From: Bacteroidetes bacterium GWF2_41_31
GTDB lineage: Bacteria; Bacteroidota; Bacteroidia; Bacteroidales; F082
Assembly (NCBI GenBank): GCA_001769215.1
Contig: MEOL01000047.1
Span: 124,001-188,000 of the forward strand
Direction of reading: 5' to 3'
Length of the DNA stretch: 64,000 bases
Shown: positions 1 to 8,820 of the stretch, piece after piece
How positions within the stretch are numbered: the stretch's first letter is position 1
How the letters are laid out: each line of letters opens with the position of its first letter
Made by a program: the position numbers and the translations under genes
The notes under the pieces: generated by a model
What the model was told of the DNA's origin: nothing
Seen by the model: the letters and a program-made list of their open reading frames with translations, nothing else
The model's database searches: none

Positions 1-1277
1 GCCTTATCGTAATAGTCTTTTGAAGGAATGTTCCCATCTACCTCGTATGGAATATCTGTTTTAAAACCATGACCAAACCCAAAACTGACTACATCACGAT
101 ACCAGCTTTCGTATCCTTTGTGCACATCTCTGAATTTATGGTTGTTCAAAATGGCATTAAAAGTATTCCAGAAATAGGAGTTGCAGGATTGTTGGATGGC
201 CATGTCCAGTTTTAATGGGCTGACGTGGTCGTGAGTGCACTTAATGGGAGAAGTCCTCTTCCCCTGACACGAAAAGAAGGTGTTTTGAGTGATGGCGTTT
301 TCTTGCAGGGCAACCAAAGCGTTGACCATTTTAAAAGTTGACCCGGGTGGATAGGTACCCATGGTGGCACGGTTCATCAAAGGCAAGATCGAATCGTTGA
401 GCAAGAGGTTGTAATTTTTGGTCCGTTCCCTTCCTACCAATAAATTGGGGTCGTAAGCAGGACTGCTGATAAGTGCCAGTATTTCGCCAGTTTTTGGGTC
501 AATGGCGACCACACTGCCTTTTTTATTTTGCATCAGTTGCTCACCATATTCCTGCAGGTTGAGGTCAATTGTTAAAACAAGGTCCTTCCCCGGAACGGCC
601 AGGGTATCGAATTTCCCTTCCATATAACTGCCTTTTACCCGGTTGTGAACATCCACTTCAACCACGGTCAAACCACTCCTGCCTCTAAGAAATTTTTCAT
701 AGTAACGCTCAATCCCTGATTTTCCAATATAATCCCCTGCTTTGTAAAAAAGATCATGATCCATATCCGACGGGCTCACCTCTCCAATATTTCCAAAGAG
801 ATGGCCGGCGATGGGGTGGGTATAGTGCCGCAGTGTTCGGGTTTGCGAATAAAATCCATCATACATGAATAGCTTTTCTTCTATTTTACCCATGTCTTGT
901 TTTGAAACCTGTTTCAAAAATACTGAAGGCTTGTAATAGGAATACCGTTTGGCTTTTTTCAATTGGGTAATAAACACGGCTGTGTCGATACCAACCAGGC
1001 GGCAAAAGGCAAGGGTATCCAGTTTTTTTACCTGTCGGGGAATGACCATGATATCGTATGCAGCCTCGTTGTAAATCAGTAAGTTATTATTACGATCGTA
1101 AACACACCCCCGTGGTGGATATTCCCTGATATTTCGAAGCACGATGTTGTCGGCCGATAGCTTGTAACTGTTATCGATGATTTGCAGATAAAAAAGCCGG
1201 AGTAAAAATAGTATCCCCATCAGGATAAACATCCCAATGATGACATACTTTCTGCCTGAATAATCTTTTAAATACAT
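1..1277 (-). CDS. mrdA: Penicillin-binding protein 2 (transpeptidase), C-terminus beyond the window
   Basis: Class B penicillin-binding protein that cross-links peptidoglycan during cell elongation, anchored in the inner membrane. Reading leftward from the ATG at 1277 there are 425 uninterrupted codons before the window edge. Residues 11-32 form the single membrane anchor. A PBP dimerisation domain follows, with RGCVYDRN near residue 56. The transpeptidase domain carries the active-site SxxK tetrad as PPGSTFK (Ser313, Lys316) and the second motif as SCN (364-366). The KTG motif and the C-terminus lie off the window. A promoter-like TAnnTTTG box sits about 30 bases upstream of the start. The anchor, dimerisation region and two catalytic motifs in order make this a confident call. 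MrdA rather than the division paralogue FtsI is inferred from the YPPRGCVYDRN and PPGSTFK context. Confidence 0.93.
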   Translation of the reverse strand, partial: MYLKDYSGRKYVIIGMFILMGILFLLRLFYLQIIDNSYKLSADNIVLRNIREYPPRGCVYDRNNNLLIYNEAAYDIMVIPRQVKKLDTLAFCRLVGIDTAVFITQLKKAKRYSYYKPSVFLKQVSKQDMGKIEEKLFMYDGFYSQTRTLRHYTHPIAGHLFGNIGEVSPSDMDHDLFYKAGDYIGKSGIERYYEKFLRGRSGLTVVEVDVHNRVKGSYMEGKFDTLAVPGKDLVLTIDLNLQEYGEQLMQNKKGSVVAIDPKTGEILALISSPAYDPNLLVGRERTKNYNLLLNDSILPLMNRATMGTYPPGSTFKMVNALVALQENAITQNTFFSCQGKRTSPIKCTHDHVSPLKLDMAIQQSCNSYFWNTFNAILNNHKFRDVHKGYESWYRDVVSFGFGHGFKTDIPYEVDGNIPSKDYYDK

Positions 1278-1305
1278 CCGAAAAAGCCGCTGAATAATTG
1301 AAATA

Positions 1306-1313
1306 CAAATGTA
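1306..1313 (-). promoter_or_regulatory. Putative -7 promoter element for mrdA
   Basis: The minus strand reads TACATTTG, a match to the Bacteroidota -7 consensus TAnnTTTG, placing transcription start near 1301, about 24 bases before the mrdA ATG. No TTTG at -33 was seen. Confidence 0.4.
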
Positions 1314-1446
1314 GGTGAAAACAATTAGTTGAGTTGGATTGGTTGCTTTGTTTTTATTTAAAATGCCAATGAAACGAAATGTTTTTTGAGCTTCGGAAAA
1401 AATTGAAGTCAGACAAACACAACCAAATGTCCAGGGTGTTGAATTT

Positions 1447-1992
1447 TTACTGCACCCTCACAATTTCACCCGTACTGAATGAATTGCTGGGATTAAGTGC
1501 CCTGTCGTAGATAAAAACTTCGAATTTAATGGTGTCGTAATCGGAAAGCGGATTGTAGATGAAAAGCGTATCTTGAAACGTGCCTTTGATAGCCTGATTG
1601 CCACTTTCAGGTGTAAGTACCGGGAAACGCGAGTTAAAGCTTAGGGTGTCGAACCTGGCCGAGTCAGCATTCCAGGAGAGGAGTGGGACTTCTATAAAAA
1701 TACCGTTTTGTTTCTCAAAATATTTTATAATCAGGTTATAATAGTATTTGCTATGCCGATCATATGGGAAAAGTGTGTCTCCCGCGTTCAGTCCCAAATC
1801 GCCATTTCCATCCGTATAATCGAATACCAGGACACCCCTTTCGGTGATACCCGTTGCAGGATTCATCAGAACAATAAAATCTTTGTAGGTGATGGCCGGA
1901 ATATCCGGAAACTTTTCAAACTTCTGACAGGCATAAGAAACCAGCAGGCCCATCACCAGAAGAAATCGTATTTTTGTCAGAAATTTCATCAT
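1447..1992 (-). CDS. Hypothetical lipoprotein
   Basis: 181 residues. The N-terminus has a positive start, a hydrophobic stretch and a lipobox ending in Cys22 (VSYAC), so the protein is predicted to be exported and lipidated. The mature part contains DGNGDLG, an acidic glycine-rich stretch of the kind found in many uncharacterised Bacteroidota lipoproteins and possibly able to bind calcium. No catalytic motif was recognised. The start has two adjacent ATG codons (1992 and 1989) and either could be used. It lies upstream of and in the same direction as mrdA, separated by 169 bases that hold the mrdA promoter candidate, so it is probably a separate unit. The function is unknown. Confidence 0.8.
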   Translation of the reverse strand: MMKFLTKIRFLLVMGLLVSYACQKFEKFPDIPAITYKDFIVLMNPATGITERGVLVFDYTDGNGDLGLNAGDTLFPYDRHSKYYYNLIIKYFEKQNGIFIEVPLLSWNADSARFDTLSFNSRFPVLTPESGNQAIKGTFQDTLFIYNPLSDYDTIKFEVFIYDRALNPSNSFSTGEIVRVQ

Positions 1993-2048
1993 CAGTTGAA
2001 ATGAATCAGTAAAAGTACAAATTTGGCCGGACTTGATGTCAGACCTGT

Positions 2049-3065
2049 ATGATTAAAACTTATCGCATGCCAATGCACGATCCCAAAACCTTGATCAATC
2101 GACTTTTTCAGCCTCACGACCAACAAGGCTTTAACGCGTTGTGCATCGAATTATTTCGGTTTCAGTACAAAAACAATACCAGTTATCGGCAATTTGTGGA
2201 TTTTTTGGGAAAACGGCCTGACCAGATTCAATCCTATCACGAAATCCCATTTCTGCCCATCCACATTTTCAAAACAAAACAAATAACCACAGGCGAATTT
2301 ATACCGGAAGTGGTATTTACCTCCAGTGGAACTTCCGGATCAGTTAGCAGTCAACACTTTGTGAAATCAAAAAACTTGTACATTACGAGTTTATTGACAG
2401 GATTTAACACCTTTTTCGGTTCACCCGAAAATTTTGTGATCCTGGCGTTGTTGCCATCCTATCTGGAACGTGAAGGATCGTCGTTGGTGCTGATGGCCGA
2501 TGAATTGATCCGAAAAAGCAAACATCCTGAAAGTGGTTTTTTTCTCCATGATTATCAACAACTTTCTAACTTGTTGCAGCAACTGAGGCGACAAAAAAAG
2601 CCAACCATCCTTCTTGGCGTGACGTATGCTTTGCTTGATATGGCGGAACAATTTCCAATGGATTTCCCCGAACTGCTGGTAATGGAAACCGGTGGTATGA
2701 AAGGAAAGCGCAAAGAAATGGTACGTGATGAACTGCATCAACAGTTGAAGGCAGGTTTTGGAGTTGGCCGGATTTATTCAGAATATGGAATGACAGAGTT
2801 GCTTTCTCAGGCTTATTCAACAGGTGATGGAATCTTCAGGACTCCACCATGGATGAAAGTACTGATCCGCGACACCAATGACCCATTGACATTGCTGTCT
2901 GAAAATCAGAGCGGTGGCATCAACATCATCGATTTGGCCAATGTATATTCCTGCGCGTTTATCGAAACCCAGGATTTGGGAAAAACTTATGCCGATGGTA
3001 GTTTTGAGGTGCTGGGTCGTTTCGACAACAGCGATGTACGCGGTTGTAACCTGTTGGTGGGTTGA
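2049..3065 (+). CDS. LuxE-like acyl-protein synthetase / acyl-adenylating enzyme
   Basis: 338 residues matching the LuxE acyl-protein synthetase branch of the adenylate-forming superfamily, which activates a carboxylic acid with ATP. The adenylation P-loop appears as TSSGTSG near residues 91-97, and the second core motif as YSEYGMTE near residue 240, equivalent to the YGxTE motif. The usual C-terminal lid domain of full-length acyl-CoA ligases is absent, as in LuxE. No luxCD, luxAB or acyl carrier protein gene is nearby, so bioluminescence is not implied. In Bacteroidota such stand-alone genes occur without an assigned pathway and the substrate cannot be read from sequence. The gene is divergent from the lipoprotein to its left. 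The start at 2049 is the first ATG; ATGs at codons 7 and 9 are alternatives. Confidence 0.8.
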   Translation: MIKTYRMPMHDPKTLINRLFQPHDQQGFNALCIELFRFQYKNNTSYRQFVDFLGKRPDQIQSYHEIPFLPIHIFKTKQITTGEFIPEVVFTSSGTSGSVSSQHFVKSKNLYITSLLTGFNTFFGSPENFVILALLPSYLEREGSSLVLMADELIRKSKHPESGFFLHDYQQLSNLLQQLRRQKKPTILLGVTYALLDMAEQFPMDFPELLVMETGGMKGKRKEMVRDELHQQLKAGFGVGRIYSEYGMTELLSQAYSTGDGIFRTPPWMKVLIRDTNDPLTLLSENQSGGINIIDLANVYSCAFIETQDLGKTYADGSFEVLGRFDNSDVRGCNLLVG

Positions 3066-3170
3066 TTAAAAAAATAACCGGACACCAATGTAAAAAATTC
3101 AGAAAGTTTGCCGGGGATATTATTGAATTGTTTTAGTAATTTTACTCACCTATTAAAAGAAACCCTGTTC

Positions 3171-5654
3171 ATGATCATTCAAAATACACCTCAGTTACAG
3201 CTTGCACACGATTTTGTTGAATATACGGGCAAAAATATTTTTCTCACAGGAAAAGCCGGAACAGGTAAAACCACCTTTTTGCACGATATACGAGGTAAGT
3301 CGTTTAAACGCATGGTGGTGGTAGCTCCGACCGGAGTTGCAGCCATTAACGCGGCCGGGGTGACAATACATTCTTTTTTTCAACTCCCTTTTGGCCCTTA
3401 TTTGCCCGGATATGAGTCGGTTGAAAATAAGGGTGTGGAGGGCGCAGGCAATAATTCTAACGCCCATAGGTTTAGCCGACAAAAAATCAATATCATACGC
3501 AGTCTCGATCTGTTGGTTATAGATGAAATCAGTATGGTGAGGGCTGATTTACTCGATGGAATTGATGCCACATTGCGCAGGTTCAGGAGGTCGAAAGAGC
3601 CTTTTGGCGGAGTTCAATTGCTGATGATTGGCGATTTGCGTCAGTTGTCGCCCGTGGTGAAAGACGATGAATGGGCTTTGCTTCGAAATCACTACCAAAC
3701 GCCTTATTTTTTTAGCAGCAATGCCCTGATGCAAACCCGTTTTATTGGTATCGAACTCACCCAGGTTTTCCGTCAAAGCGATGAGCATTTTATTGGATTG
3801 CTTAATCAGGTGAGAGGAAACGGAATCAACCAAAAAACCATTGATGAACTCAATAAGCGGTATATTCCGGGCTTTGATGTTAAAGAAGGGTACATTACCC
3901 TGACTACGCACAACAACAAGGCCAGAGACATTAATGATGCGAAATTGAATGACCTCAAGGGCAAACAGTTCAAATTTAAAGCCACCGTGTCGGGCAATTT
4001 CCCTGAATACATCTATCCTACCGATTATGAGTTTGTTGTAAAGGTCGGGGCTCAGGTTATGTTTGTTAAAAACGATCCTTCTCCCGGAAAAAGTTTTTAC
4101 AATGGTAAAATAGGCAGGGTGGTCGAAGTAAAGGGAGAAACCCTCAGTGTGAAGTGTGAAGGAGATGAACAGGTGATAACGGTTTCTTCACTCGAGTGGA
4201 AAAACATCAAATACACCTTGAACGATGAAACCAAAGAAATTAACGAAACCGTTGAAGGGGTGTTCACACAGATCCCGCTTAAACTGGCCTGGGCCATCAC
4301 CATTCATAAAAGCCAGGGGCTCACTTTTGAAAAAGCCATTATTGATGCCGAAGCCGCCTTTGCACACGGACAGGTGTATGTGGCATTGAGCAGGTGTAAA
4401 ACTCTGGAAGGAATGGTGCTGAGTTCTCCAATCAGGTCCGACAGTGTAAAACACGATAGGTTGGTGGATAGTTTCACCCTGGAAATTGAAAGCAATCAGC
4501 CTGACGGCAGGCAGCTGGAAGAACAGAAATGGATTTTTCAGGAACAATTGCTGTTCGATCTGTTTCAATTTGAAACCATGCAGATCGGTATTTGGGCATT
4601 GTTAAAAATCCTGCGCGAGCATCAGGTTTCATTGCCATCAGGTTTTATGGCGGTACTTTCGGTGATAAACGATGAAGTGAAGAAAACCATCTCCGATGTC
4701 TCGGTCACTTTCCAGCAACAAATTAAGCGACTTCATGCCGGTGACGTTGAGGGAAACGCTCCTCTTCAGGAGCGGGTTAAAAAAGGAGCATCTTATTTTT
4801 CAGAAAAGTTAGATCGCCTTGTCATCAAAGTGCTGGATAATCTCGATGTAGATATCGATAACCGCCAGGTAAAAAAGAGTATTGTGGATCAGGTCAACCG
4901 AATTCTGGAAGAAGCACACTATAAAAAAGGGTGCCTTGATTCATGTCTACCCGGATTCGTGATGAAAGATTATCTGGTGAGCCGTGCCAAGGCATCCGTG
5001 GTGGTCCCGGAAAAGAAAAAACCTATTCATGAAACCGGTACTTTAGTTTCGACAAAAACGCAACGGCCGCAACTTTATCAGAAAATCAAACTTTGGCGCG
5101 ACCAGCTGGCAGAAGAAAAAAATGTTCCCGTGTACCTGATACTTCCTGCTAAAACCATGGTCGAATTGTCCAACACAGTGCCTGTTACACTTTCACAACT
5201 AAAAAAAGTGAAAGGCTTTGGCAAGAAAAAAATACAACAATTTGGAGAAGAAATATTAAACCTGTTGCTCGAAGAGATACCCGAAGACCAACGTGGGTTG
5301 ATTCACGAAGAAGAGGAAGAAGTGATTGTTGTGAAAAAACCCACCCACGAAATCAGTTTCGATCTATGGAAATCAGGGTTAACCATCGACGAAATTGCAG
5401 TTGAGAGGGGCTTTGCGGTATCTACTATTCAGGGGCACCTCCTAAAATATGTGGCAAGCGGCGACATCGACTTGAATATATTAATTGCCCCGGAAAAAAT
5501 AGCGACCATGCAAGAAATGTTTCAGGAATGCGGACCCATCAACCTGAGTGAAGCCAGAGATATCCTTGGCGAAGAATTTGCCTATTGGGAGCTCCGTTTT
5601 GTTAAGGAAAGTATGGTTTTTGAGGAAGGTGAAGAGGATAAAAATCCATGGTAG
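3171..5654 (+). CDS. Pif1/RecD2-type superfamily 1 helicase with HRDC and HTH tail
   Basis: 827 residues from the chosen ATG at 3171. An ATG at 3108 adds 21 residues that lack conservation-like features and precede the natural MIIQN start. Superfamily 1B helicase motifs are in order: Walker A GKAGTGKT (about 27-34), Walker B VIDEISM, motif III GDLRQLSPV, motif V TIHKSQGLTFE and motif VI VALSRCK. This identifies a 5'-3' DNA helicase of the Pif1 group. Near residues 630-700 is an HRDC-like region (helical, with LKKVKGFGKKKIQQFG). The C-terminal 100 residues resemble the HTH_40 domain found at RecQ C-termini (LTIDEIAVERGFAVSTIQGH). Both tails are typical of RecQ, so this is a Pif1 motor with RecQ-like DNA-binding modules. 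Such fusions are known in Bacteroidota. A role in replication or repair is inferred. Confidence 0.9.
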   Translation: MIIQNTPQLQLAHDFVEYTGKNIFLTGKAGTGKTTFLHDIRGKSFKRMVVVAPTGVAAINAAGVTIHSFFQLPFGPYLPGYESVENKGVEGAGNNSNAHRFSRQKINIIRSLDLLVIDEISMVRADLLDGIDATLRRFRRSKEPFGGVQLLMIGDLRQLSPVVKDDEWALLRNHYQTPYFFSSNALMQTRFIGIELTQVFRQSDEHFIGLLNQVRGNGINQKTIDELNKRYIPGFDVKEGYITLTTHNNKARDINDAKLNDLKGKQFKFKATVSGNFPEYIYPTDYEFVVKVGAQVMFVKNDPSPGKSFYNGKIGRVVEVKGETLSVKCEGDEQVITVSSLEWKNIKYTLNDETKEINETVEGVFTQIPLKLAWAITIHKSQGLTFEKAIIDAEAAFAHGQVYVALSRCKTLEGMVLSSPIRSDSVKHDRLVDSFTLEIESNQPDGRQLEEQKWIFQEQLLFDLFQFETMQIGIWALLKILREHQVSLPSGFMAVLSVINDEVKKTISDVSVTFQQQIKRLHAGDVEGNAPLQERVKKGASYFSEKLDRLVIKVLDNLDVDIDNRQVKKSIVDQVNRILEEAHYKKGCLDSCLPGFVMKDYLVSRAKASVVVPEKKKPIHETGTLVSTKTQRPQLYQKIKLWRDQLAEEKNVPVYLILPAKTMVELSNTVPVTLSQLKKVKGFGKKKIQQFGEEILNLLLEEIPEDQRGLIHEEEEEVIVVKKPTHEISFDLWKSGLTIDEIAVERGFAVSTIQGHLLKYVASGDIDLNILIAPEKIATMQEMFQECGPINLSEARDILGEEFAYWELRFVKESMVFEEGEEDKNPW

Positions 5655-5836
5655 TGAATCAGTGTGCTTGAGAATTTGCATTTGGTTTTCAAATAATCAA
5701 GGGTTATTGACAATGATTATCGCATCCAGAAAACCGAACCACCTCTTATGATTCATACAGGAGTGACCACTTTAGGTGTCTCTCGTTTATTTTGTTAAAC
5801 AACTTTAAGATTTTTACCACAATAGCGATAAGTTTA

Positions 5837-5844
5837 TACATTTG
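5837..5844 (+). promoter_or_regulatory. Putative -7 promoter element
   Basis: TACATTTG matches TAnnTTTG. Predicted transcription start is near 5849, 17 bases before the ATG at 5866. The -33 position reads TTTT. Confidence 0.45.
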
Positions 5845-5865
5845 CATGCTTAAATTTTTGAAAAT

Positions 5866-6270
5866 ATGCGACGTTTTTTCAACATTTCTTTATTTATTTT
5901 TACGGCTTCATGGATCATGGTTTCGTGCACATCCAGTGCTGAAAGCAAACTGATAGGTACCTGGAAGGCCCAGAAAGTTGAAACTGATTTTAATGAAAAC
6001 AAGTTAACTCCTGATATGATCAGTCAGGTAGTTGAAATGCAGAAACAGACTTATTTCCGGATGGTTAACGACAGCGTCATGACCATCATTTCCAAAAACA
6101 ATACCCATGAAGCAAAATGGAGCTTCGATAAAGAGACACAAACCGTCTCCTATTATTTTAATGGGATGGGCAACATACCTAGTATTTTGGGTAAATTTAC
6201 GGAGGGTAAAATTGTTTCTGAATCAAAGACGCCCATGGGTAAAATAACCATTTATTACGAAAAGGAATAA
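5866..6270 (+). CDS. Small lipoprotein, lipocalin-like
   Basis: 134 residues. The signal peptide ends in a lipobox with Cys21 (IMVSC). The mature part opens with LIGTWKAQKVE, the G-x-W start typical of lipocalin-like and DUF4923/DUF5004-type Bacteroidota lipoproteins, followed by alternating strands (SVMTIISKN, AKWSFDKETQTVSYYF) consistent with a small beta barrel. No catalytic residues are evident. It stands alone between the helicase gene and convergent lnt, behind its own promoter-like box. The function is unknown; binding of a small hydrophobic ligand would be a guess from the fold. Confidence 0.75.
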   Translation: MRRFFNISLFIFTASWIMVSCTSSAESKLIGTWKAQKVETDFNENKLTPDMISQVVEMQKQTYFRMVNDSVMTIISKNNTHEAKWSFDKETQTVSYYFNGMGNIPSILGKFTEGKIVSESKTPMGKITIYYEKE

Positions 6271-6282
6271 CAGAGCAGCCTG

Positions 6283-7887
6283 TTACCGAAAGCTTTTGCG
6301 CTTGCGAAGAAATCCCTGGGTGAAAGAAACCAATAACAGCAATCCGCTGATAAACGCAGAAACACGTCCTAAATAATCCCCGTTTTTTACGTAGTAAGTC
6401 ATTTCATTGTTGGCTCGCATGGTTTGAGTAATGACTGCCGGTTCCCAATAGGATGTTTTTTGCAGTATATCTCCCCGCTGGTTAATAAATGCCGAGATAC
6501 CTGTGTTGGCAGATCGTGCCAAATCACGGCGGGTTTCGATGGATCGCAGTACCGAAAACAGCATATGCTGGCGATACCCGGGAGAATTTCCCCACCATCC
6601 GTCGTTTGTGATCACCACAATGATCCCTGCCCCAAGGCGAATGGAGCGTGCAACAAATTCACCATAAACCGATTCGTAGCAGATCACCGGACTGACATTG
6701 AAACCCGGGTTGTCGCGGGAAAACATCATGGGGTGATCTTCTCTTCCCAGCGTACCTACCGTTCCACCCAGATCGATGGCCATACTTTCCAGTGGTTTGA
6801 GAATCCACCAGGAAGGCATGATTTCAACGCCGGGAGTCAATTTTGATTTATGATGCAATTGAAATGCTTTATTATTTTCAATTAAAAAAGCGGTGTTGAA
6901 GGCATAATAGTATCCATCTTGTTGGTGATATTTTCTGGCGGCATTGGTCATCGCTTCACCGGGCAATATGTTGTAATAGGTGGTTGCACCCGCAATCATG
7001 GCCAGGTTGGGATAGTTTGCCATAAAGGCCTTTAAACGGTTCAAGTTTTGAGAACGGGGCAAGGCTTCTTCCCAGATGTCTTCTTGCAAGGCCGATTCGG
7101 GCAAGATGAGATAATCGGTTTGTTGTGTGATTTTTTCCCTGGCCAGGTACAAATACCTTGAAACCAGGCTATCAGGTGAGAGGGTGTATTGTTCGTTATA
7201 GGGATCGGTGTTGGGTTGTACCACGACAACATTGACCGGATCCCCCTTTTCAACGTAATACTTATAAGTGATGCCTGACCAAACAAGGGGGGCTATGATC
7301 ACGATCACCAACATACTACCCGTCATGAAGGCATAAAATTTAGGTCTCATGGCGATAAAGCCATTGATTAGTTGAAAAATGAGGATGTTAACGGCCAAAA
7401 TCCAGAACGATCCTCCCAGAGCACCCGTAACATCGTACCACTGAATCCAGGATGGATGGGTTGCCAGCGCATTTCCCAGATTAAGCCACGACCAGGTTAA
7501 ATCCCAGTTCATGTGGAAAAACTCCCAGGCAATCCAATAAAACAAAAGGATAAAGTAACCTTTCTTGTTGTTGAACATTTTTTTCTTTGACAAATGAAAT
7601 AGAAAAAAAACAGTGGCCATAAACAAGGAATTCAGCAAAAATGCGGCTACGGAACCCCATTCGGTGCTGTTCCAAATCCACCAGGTAGAAAGCACATTCC
7701 AAATAAGAAAAGCCAGCCATGCATACCAGAACATTCCTTTTTTTCCGGTATCGCCCAATTGTTGTTGAACAAAAAACAAGGGCACAAAAGCTACAAATAG
7801 TAAAGGGGTATACCCATTCTCTGGCCAAGCTAACGACAGCAGTATGCCTGATAGTACAGCATACAATAAGTGCAAAATTCTCTTCAT
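6283..7887 (-). CDS. lnt: Apolipoprotein N-acyltransferase
   Basis: 534 residues. Lnt adds the third acyl chain to the N-terminal cysteine of lipoproteins in the inner membrane, the last step after Lgt and LspA. The N-terminal 205 residues are strongly hydrophobic, with six or so membrane segments. A nitrilase-fold domain follows with the Glu-Lys-Cys triad: Glu264 in LILPESA, Lys347 in HHKSKLTPG and Cys403 in PVICYES. A C-terminal membrane helix (FISGLLLLVSF) completes the family architecture, and the length fits the family. It is convergent with the small lipoprotein gene, with only 12 bases between. lspA, the preceding enzyme in the pathway, is at 16.9 kb in the same window. Confidence 0.95.
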   Translation of the reverse strand: MKRILHLLYAVLSGILLSLAWPENGYTPLLFVAFVPLFFVQQQLGDTGKKGMFWYAWLAFLIWNVLSTWWIWNSTEWGSVAAFLLNSLFMATVFFLFHLSKKKMFNNKKGYFILLFYWIAWEFFHMNWDLTWSWLNLGNALATHPSWIQWYDVTGALGGSFWILAVNILIFQLINGFIAMRPKFYAFMTGSMLVIVIIAPLVWSGITYKYYVEKGDPVNVVVVQPNTDPYNEQYTLSPDSLVSRYLYLAREKITQQTDYLILPESALQEDIWEEALPRSQNLNRLKAFMANYPNLAMIAGATTYYNILPGEAMTNAARKYHQQDGYYYAFNTAFLIENNKAFQLHHKSKLTPGVEIMPSWWILKPLESMAIDLGGTVGTLGREDHPMMFSRDNPGFNVSPVICYESVYGEFVARSIRLGAGIIVVITNDGWWGNSPGYRQHMLFSVLRSIETRRDLARSANTGISAFINQRGDILQKTSYWEPAVITQTMRANNEMTYYVKNGDYLGRVSAFISGLLLLVSFTQGFLRKRKSFR

Positions 7888-8144
7888 CCGAAAGGTGTGT
7901 TATGGTTGGAGGCTAAAGTAATAAAAAGTTTGGAAAACAAACACTGCATGAATTTCTCAAATGTAATGGTGATAGTCCCGGGCGGGGAGCCGGAGCAAGG
8001 GAAATTAATACCACAGGGGCCTGAGGTATTGAAGAATGAATGTTTTCTCCCACTCCCTTAACCAAATATTTTTTTATGAGGCTTGCTTTTTTGTGGCAAT
8101 TGATTTAATTTTAGGCTGTTATTACACATTTAAACTCTATACAG

Positions 8145-8813
8145 ATGGATTTGCTAGGATATCTCAATAGCAGGCTTGCTCTTTCAGAAAGCAGAAAACC
8201 CGGCCAATTGCCATTTATTACCATTTCGCGCGAAACCGGTTGTGGGGCAATCAGTATTGCCAAAATCCTTATCGCGGAGTTGAAAAAACGGGGCCAGACC
8301 TGGAAATATATTGATAAAGAGGTTCTTCATGAGGCTTCCAAAAAACTCAAAATCGGACAGGAAAAAATTACCTATGTGTTTGAAGCAGAGAAGAAAACAC
8401 ATGTTGATGACATCTTGTCTGCACTTTCGAACCGATATTACAAGAGCGATAAAGCAGTTCGTAAAACTATATCAGAAGTGGTGAAACATTATGCCGAAGA
8501 AGGACAAGTGATAATTGTTGGAAGAGGTGGCGTGGCCATCACTGCCGGAATGGAAAAAGGGTTGCATATTAAACTGGTAGCCCCCGAAAGTTGGCGTGTT
8601 CAGTCATTAATAGACAGAAAACAAAAGACTAAAGAGGAAATGGCTGCTTTTATAAAGGAAAACGATCTTAAACGTGAAAAGCTGTTGCAGGATTTCTTTA
8701 AAAAAACTCCGGGTGAATTTTGTTACGACATCGTCATTAATTCGGCTTCCTTTAGTGAAAAACAAGTTGCGGAAATTATTTTGGATGCCCTGCATAAACG
8801 GGGACTGATTTAA
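8145..8813 (+). CDS. Cytidylate kinase-like family protein
   Basis: 222 residues matching the cytidylate kinase-like family (Pfam Cytidylate_kin2), P-loop NTPase-fold proteins distinct from Cmk. The N-terminal nucleotide-binding loop reads ISRETGCGAISIA, where the classical GKS/T lysine is missing, as is usual for this family (commonly ISRxxGSGG). A VGRGGVAI segment near residue 126 and an Arg-rich lid (RVQSLIDRKQ) are also typical. The true phosphoryl acceptor of this family is unknown, and a genuine Cmk presumably exists elsewhere. The gene is convergent with the S41 protease, with 7 bases between. The preceding 257 bases (7888-8144) hold no recognisable gene or RNA. Confidence 0.8.
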   Translation: MDLLGYLNSRLALSESRKPGQLPFITISRETGCGAISIAKILIAELKKRGQTWKYIDKEVLHEASKKLKIGQEKITYVFEAEKKTHVDDILSALSNRYYKSDKAVRKTISEVVKHYAEEGQVIIVGRGGVAITAGMEKGLHIKLVAPESWRVQSLIDRKQKTKEEMAAFIKENDLKREKLLQDFFKKTPGEFCYDIVINSASFSEKQVAEIILDALHKRGLI

Positions 8814-8820
8814 CTCACTG

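Noticed and set aside
2049-3065. Bioluminescence function for the LuxE-like gene
   Set aside because: No luciferase, reductase or thioesterase genes are nearby, and the family is broader than luminescence.
7870-8061. 63-codon open frame between lnt and the cytidylate-kinase-like gene
   Set aside because: It begins inside lnt on the opposite strand and has no conserved-looking sequence; treated as non-coding.
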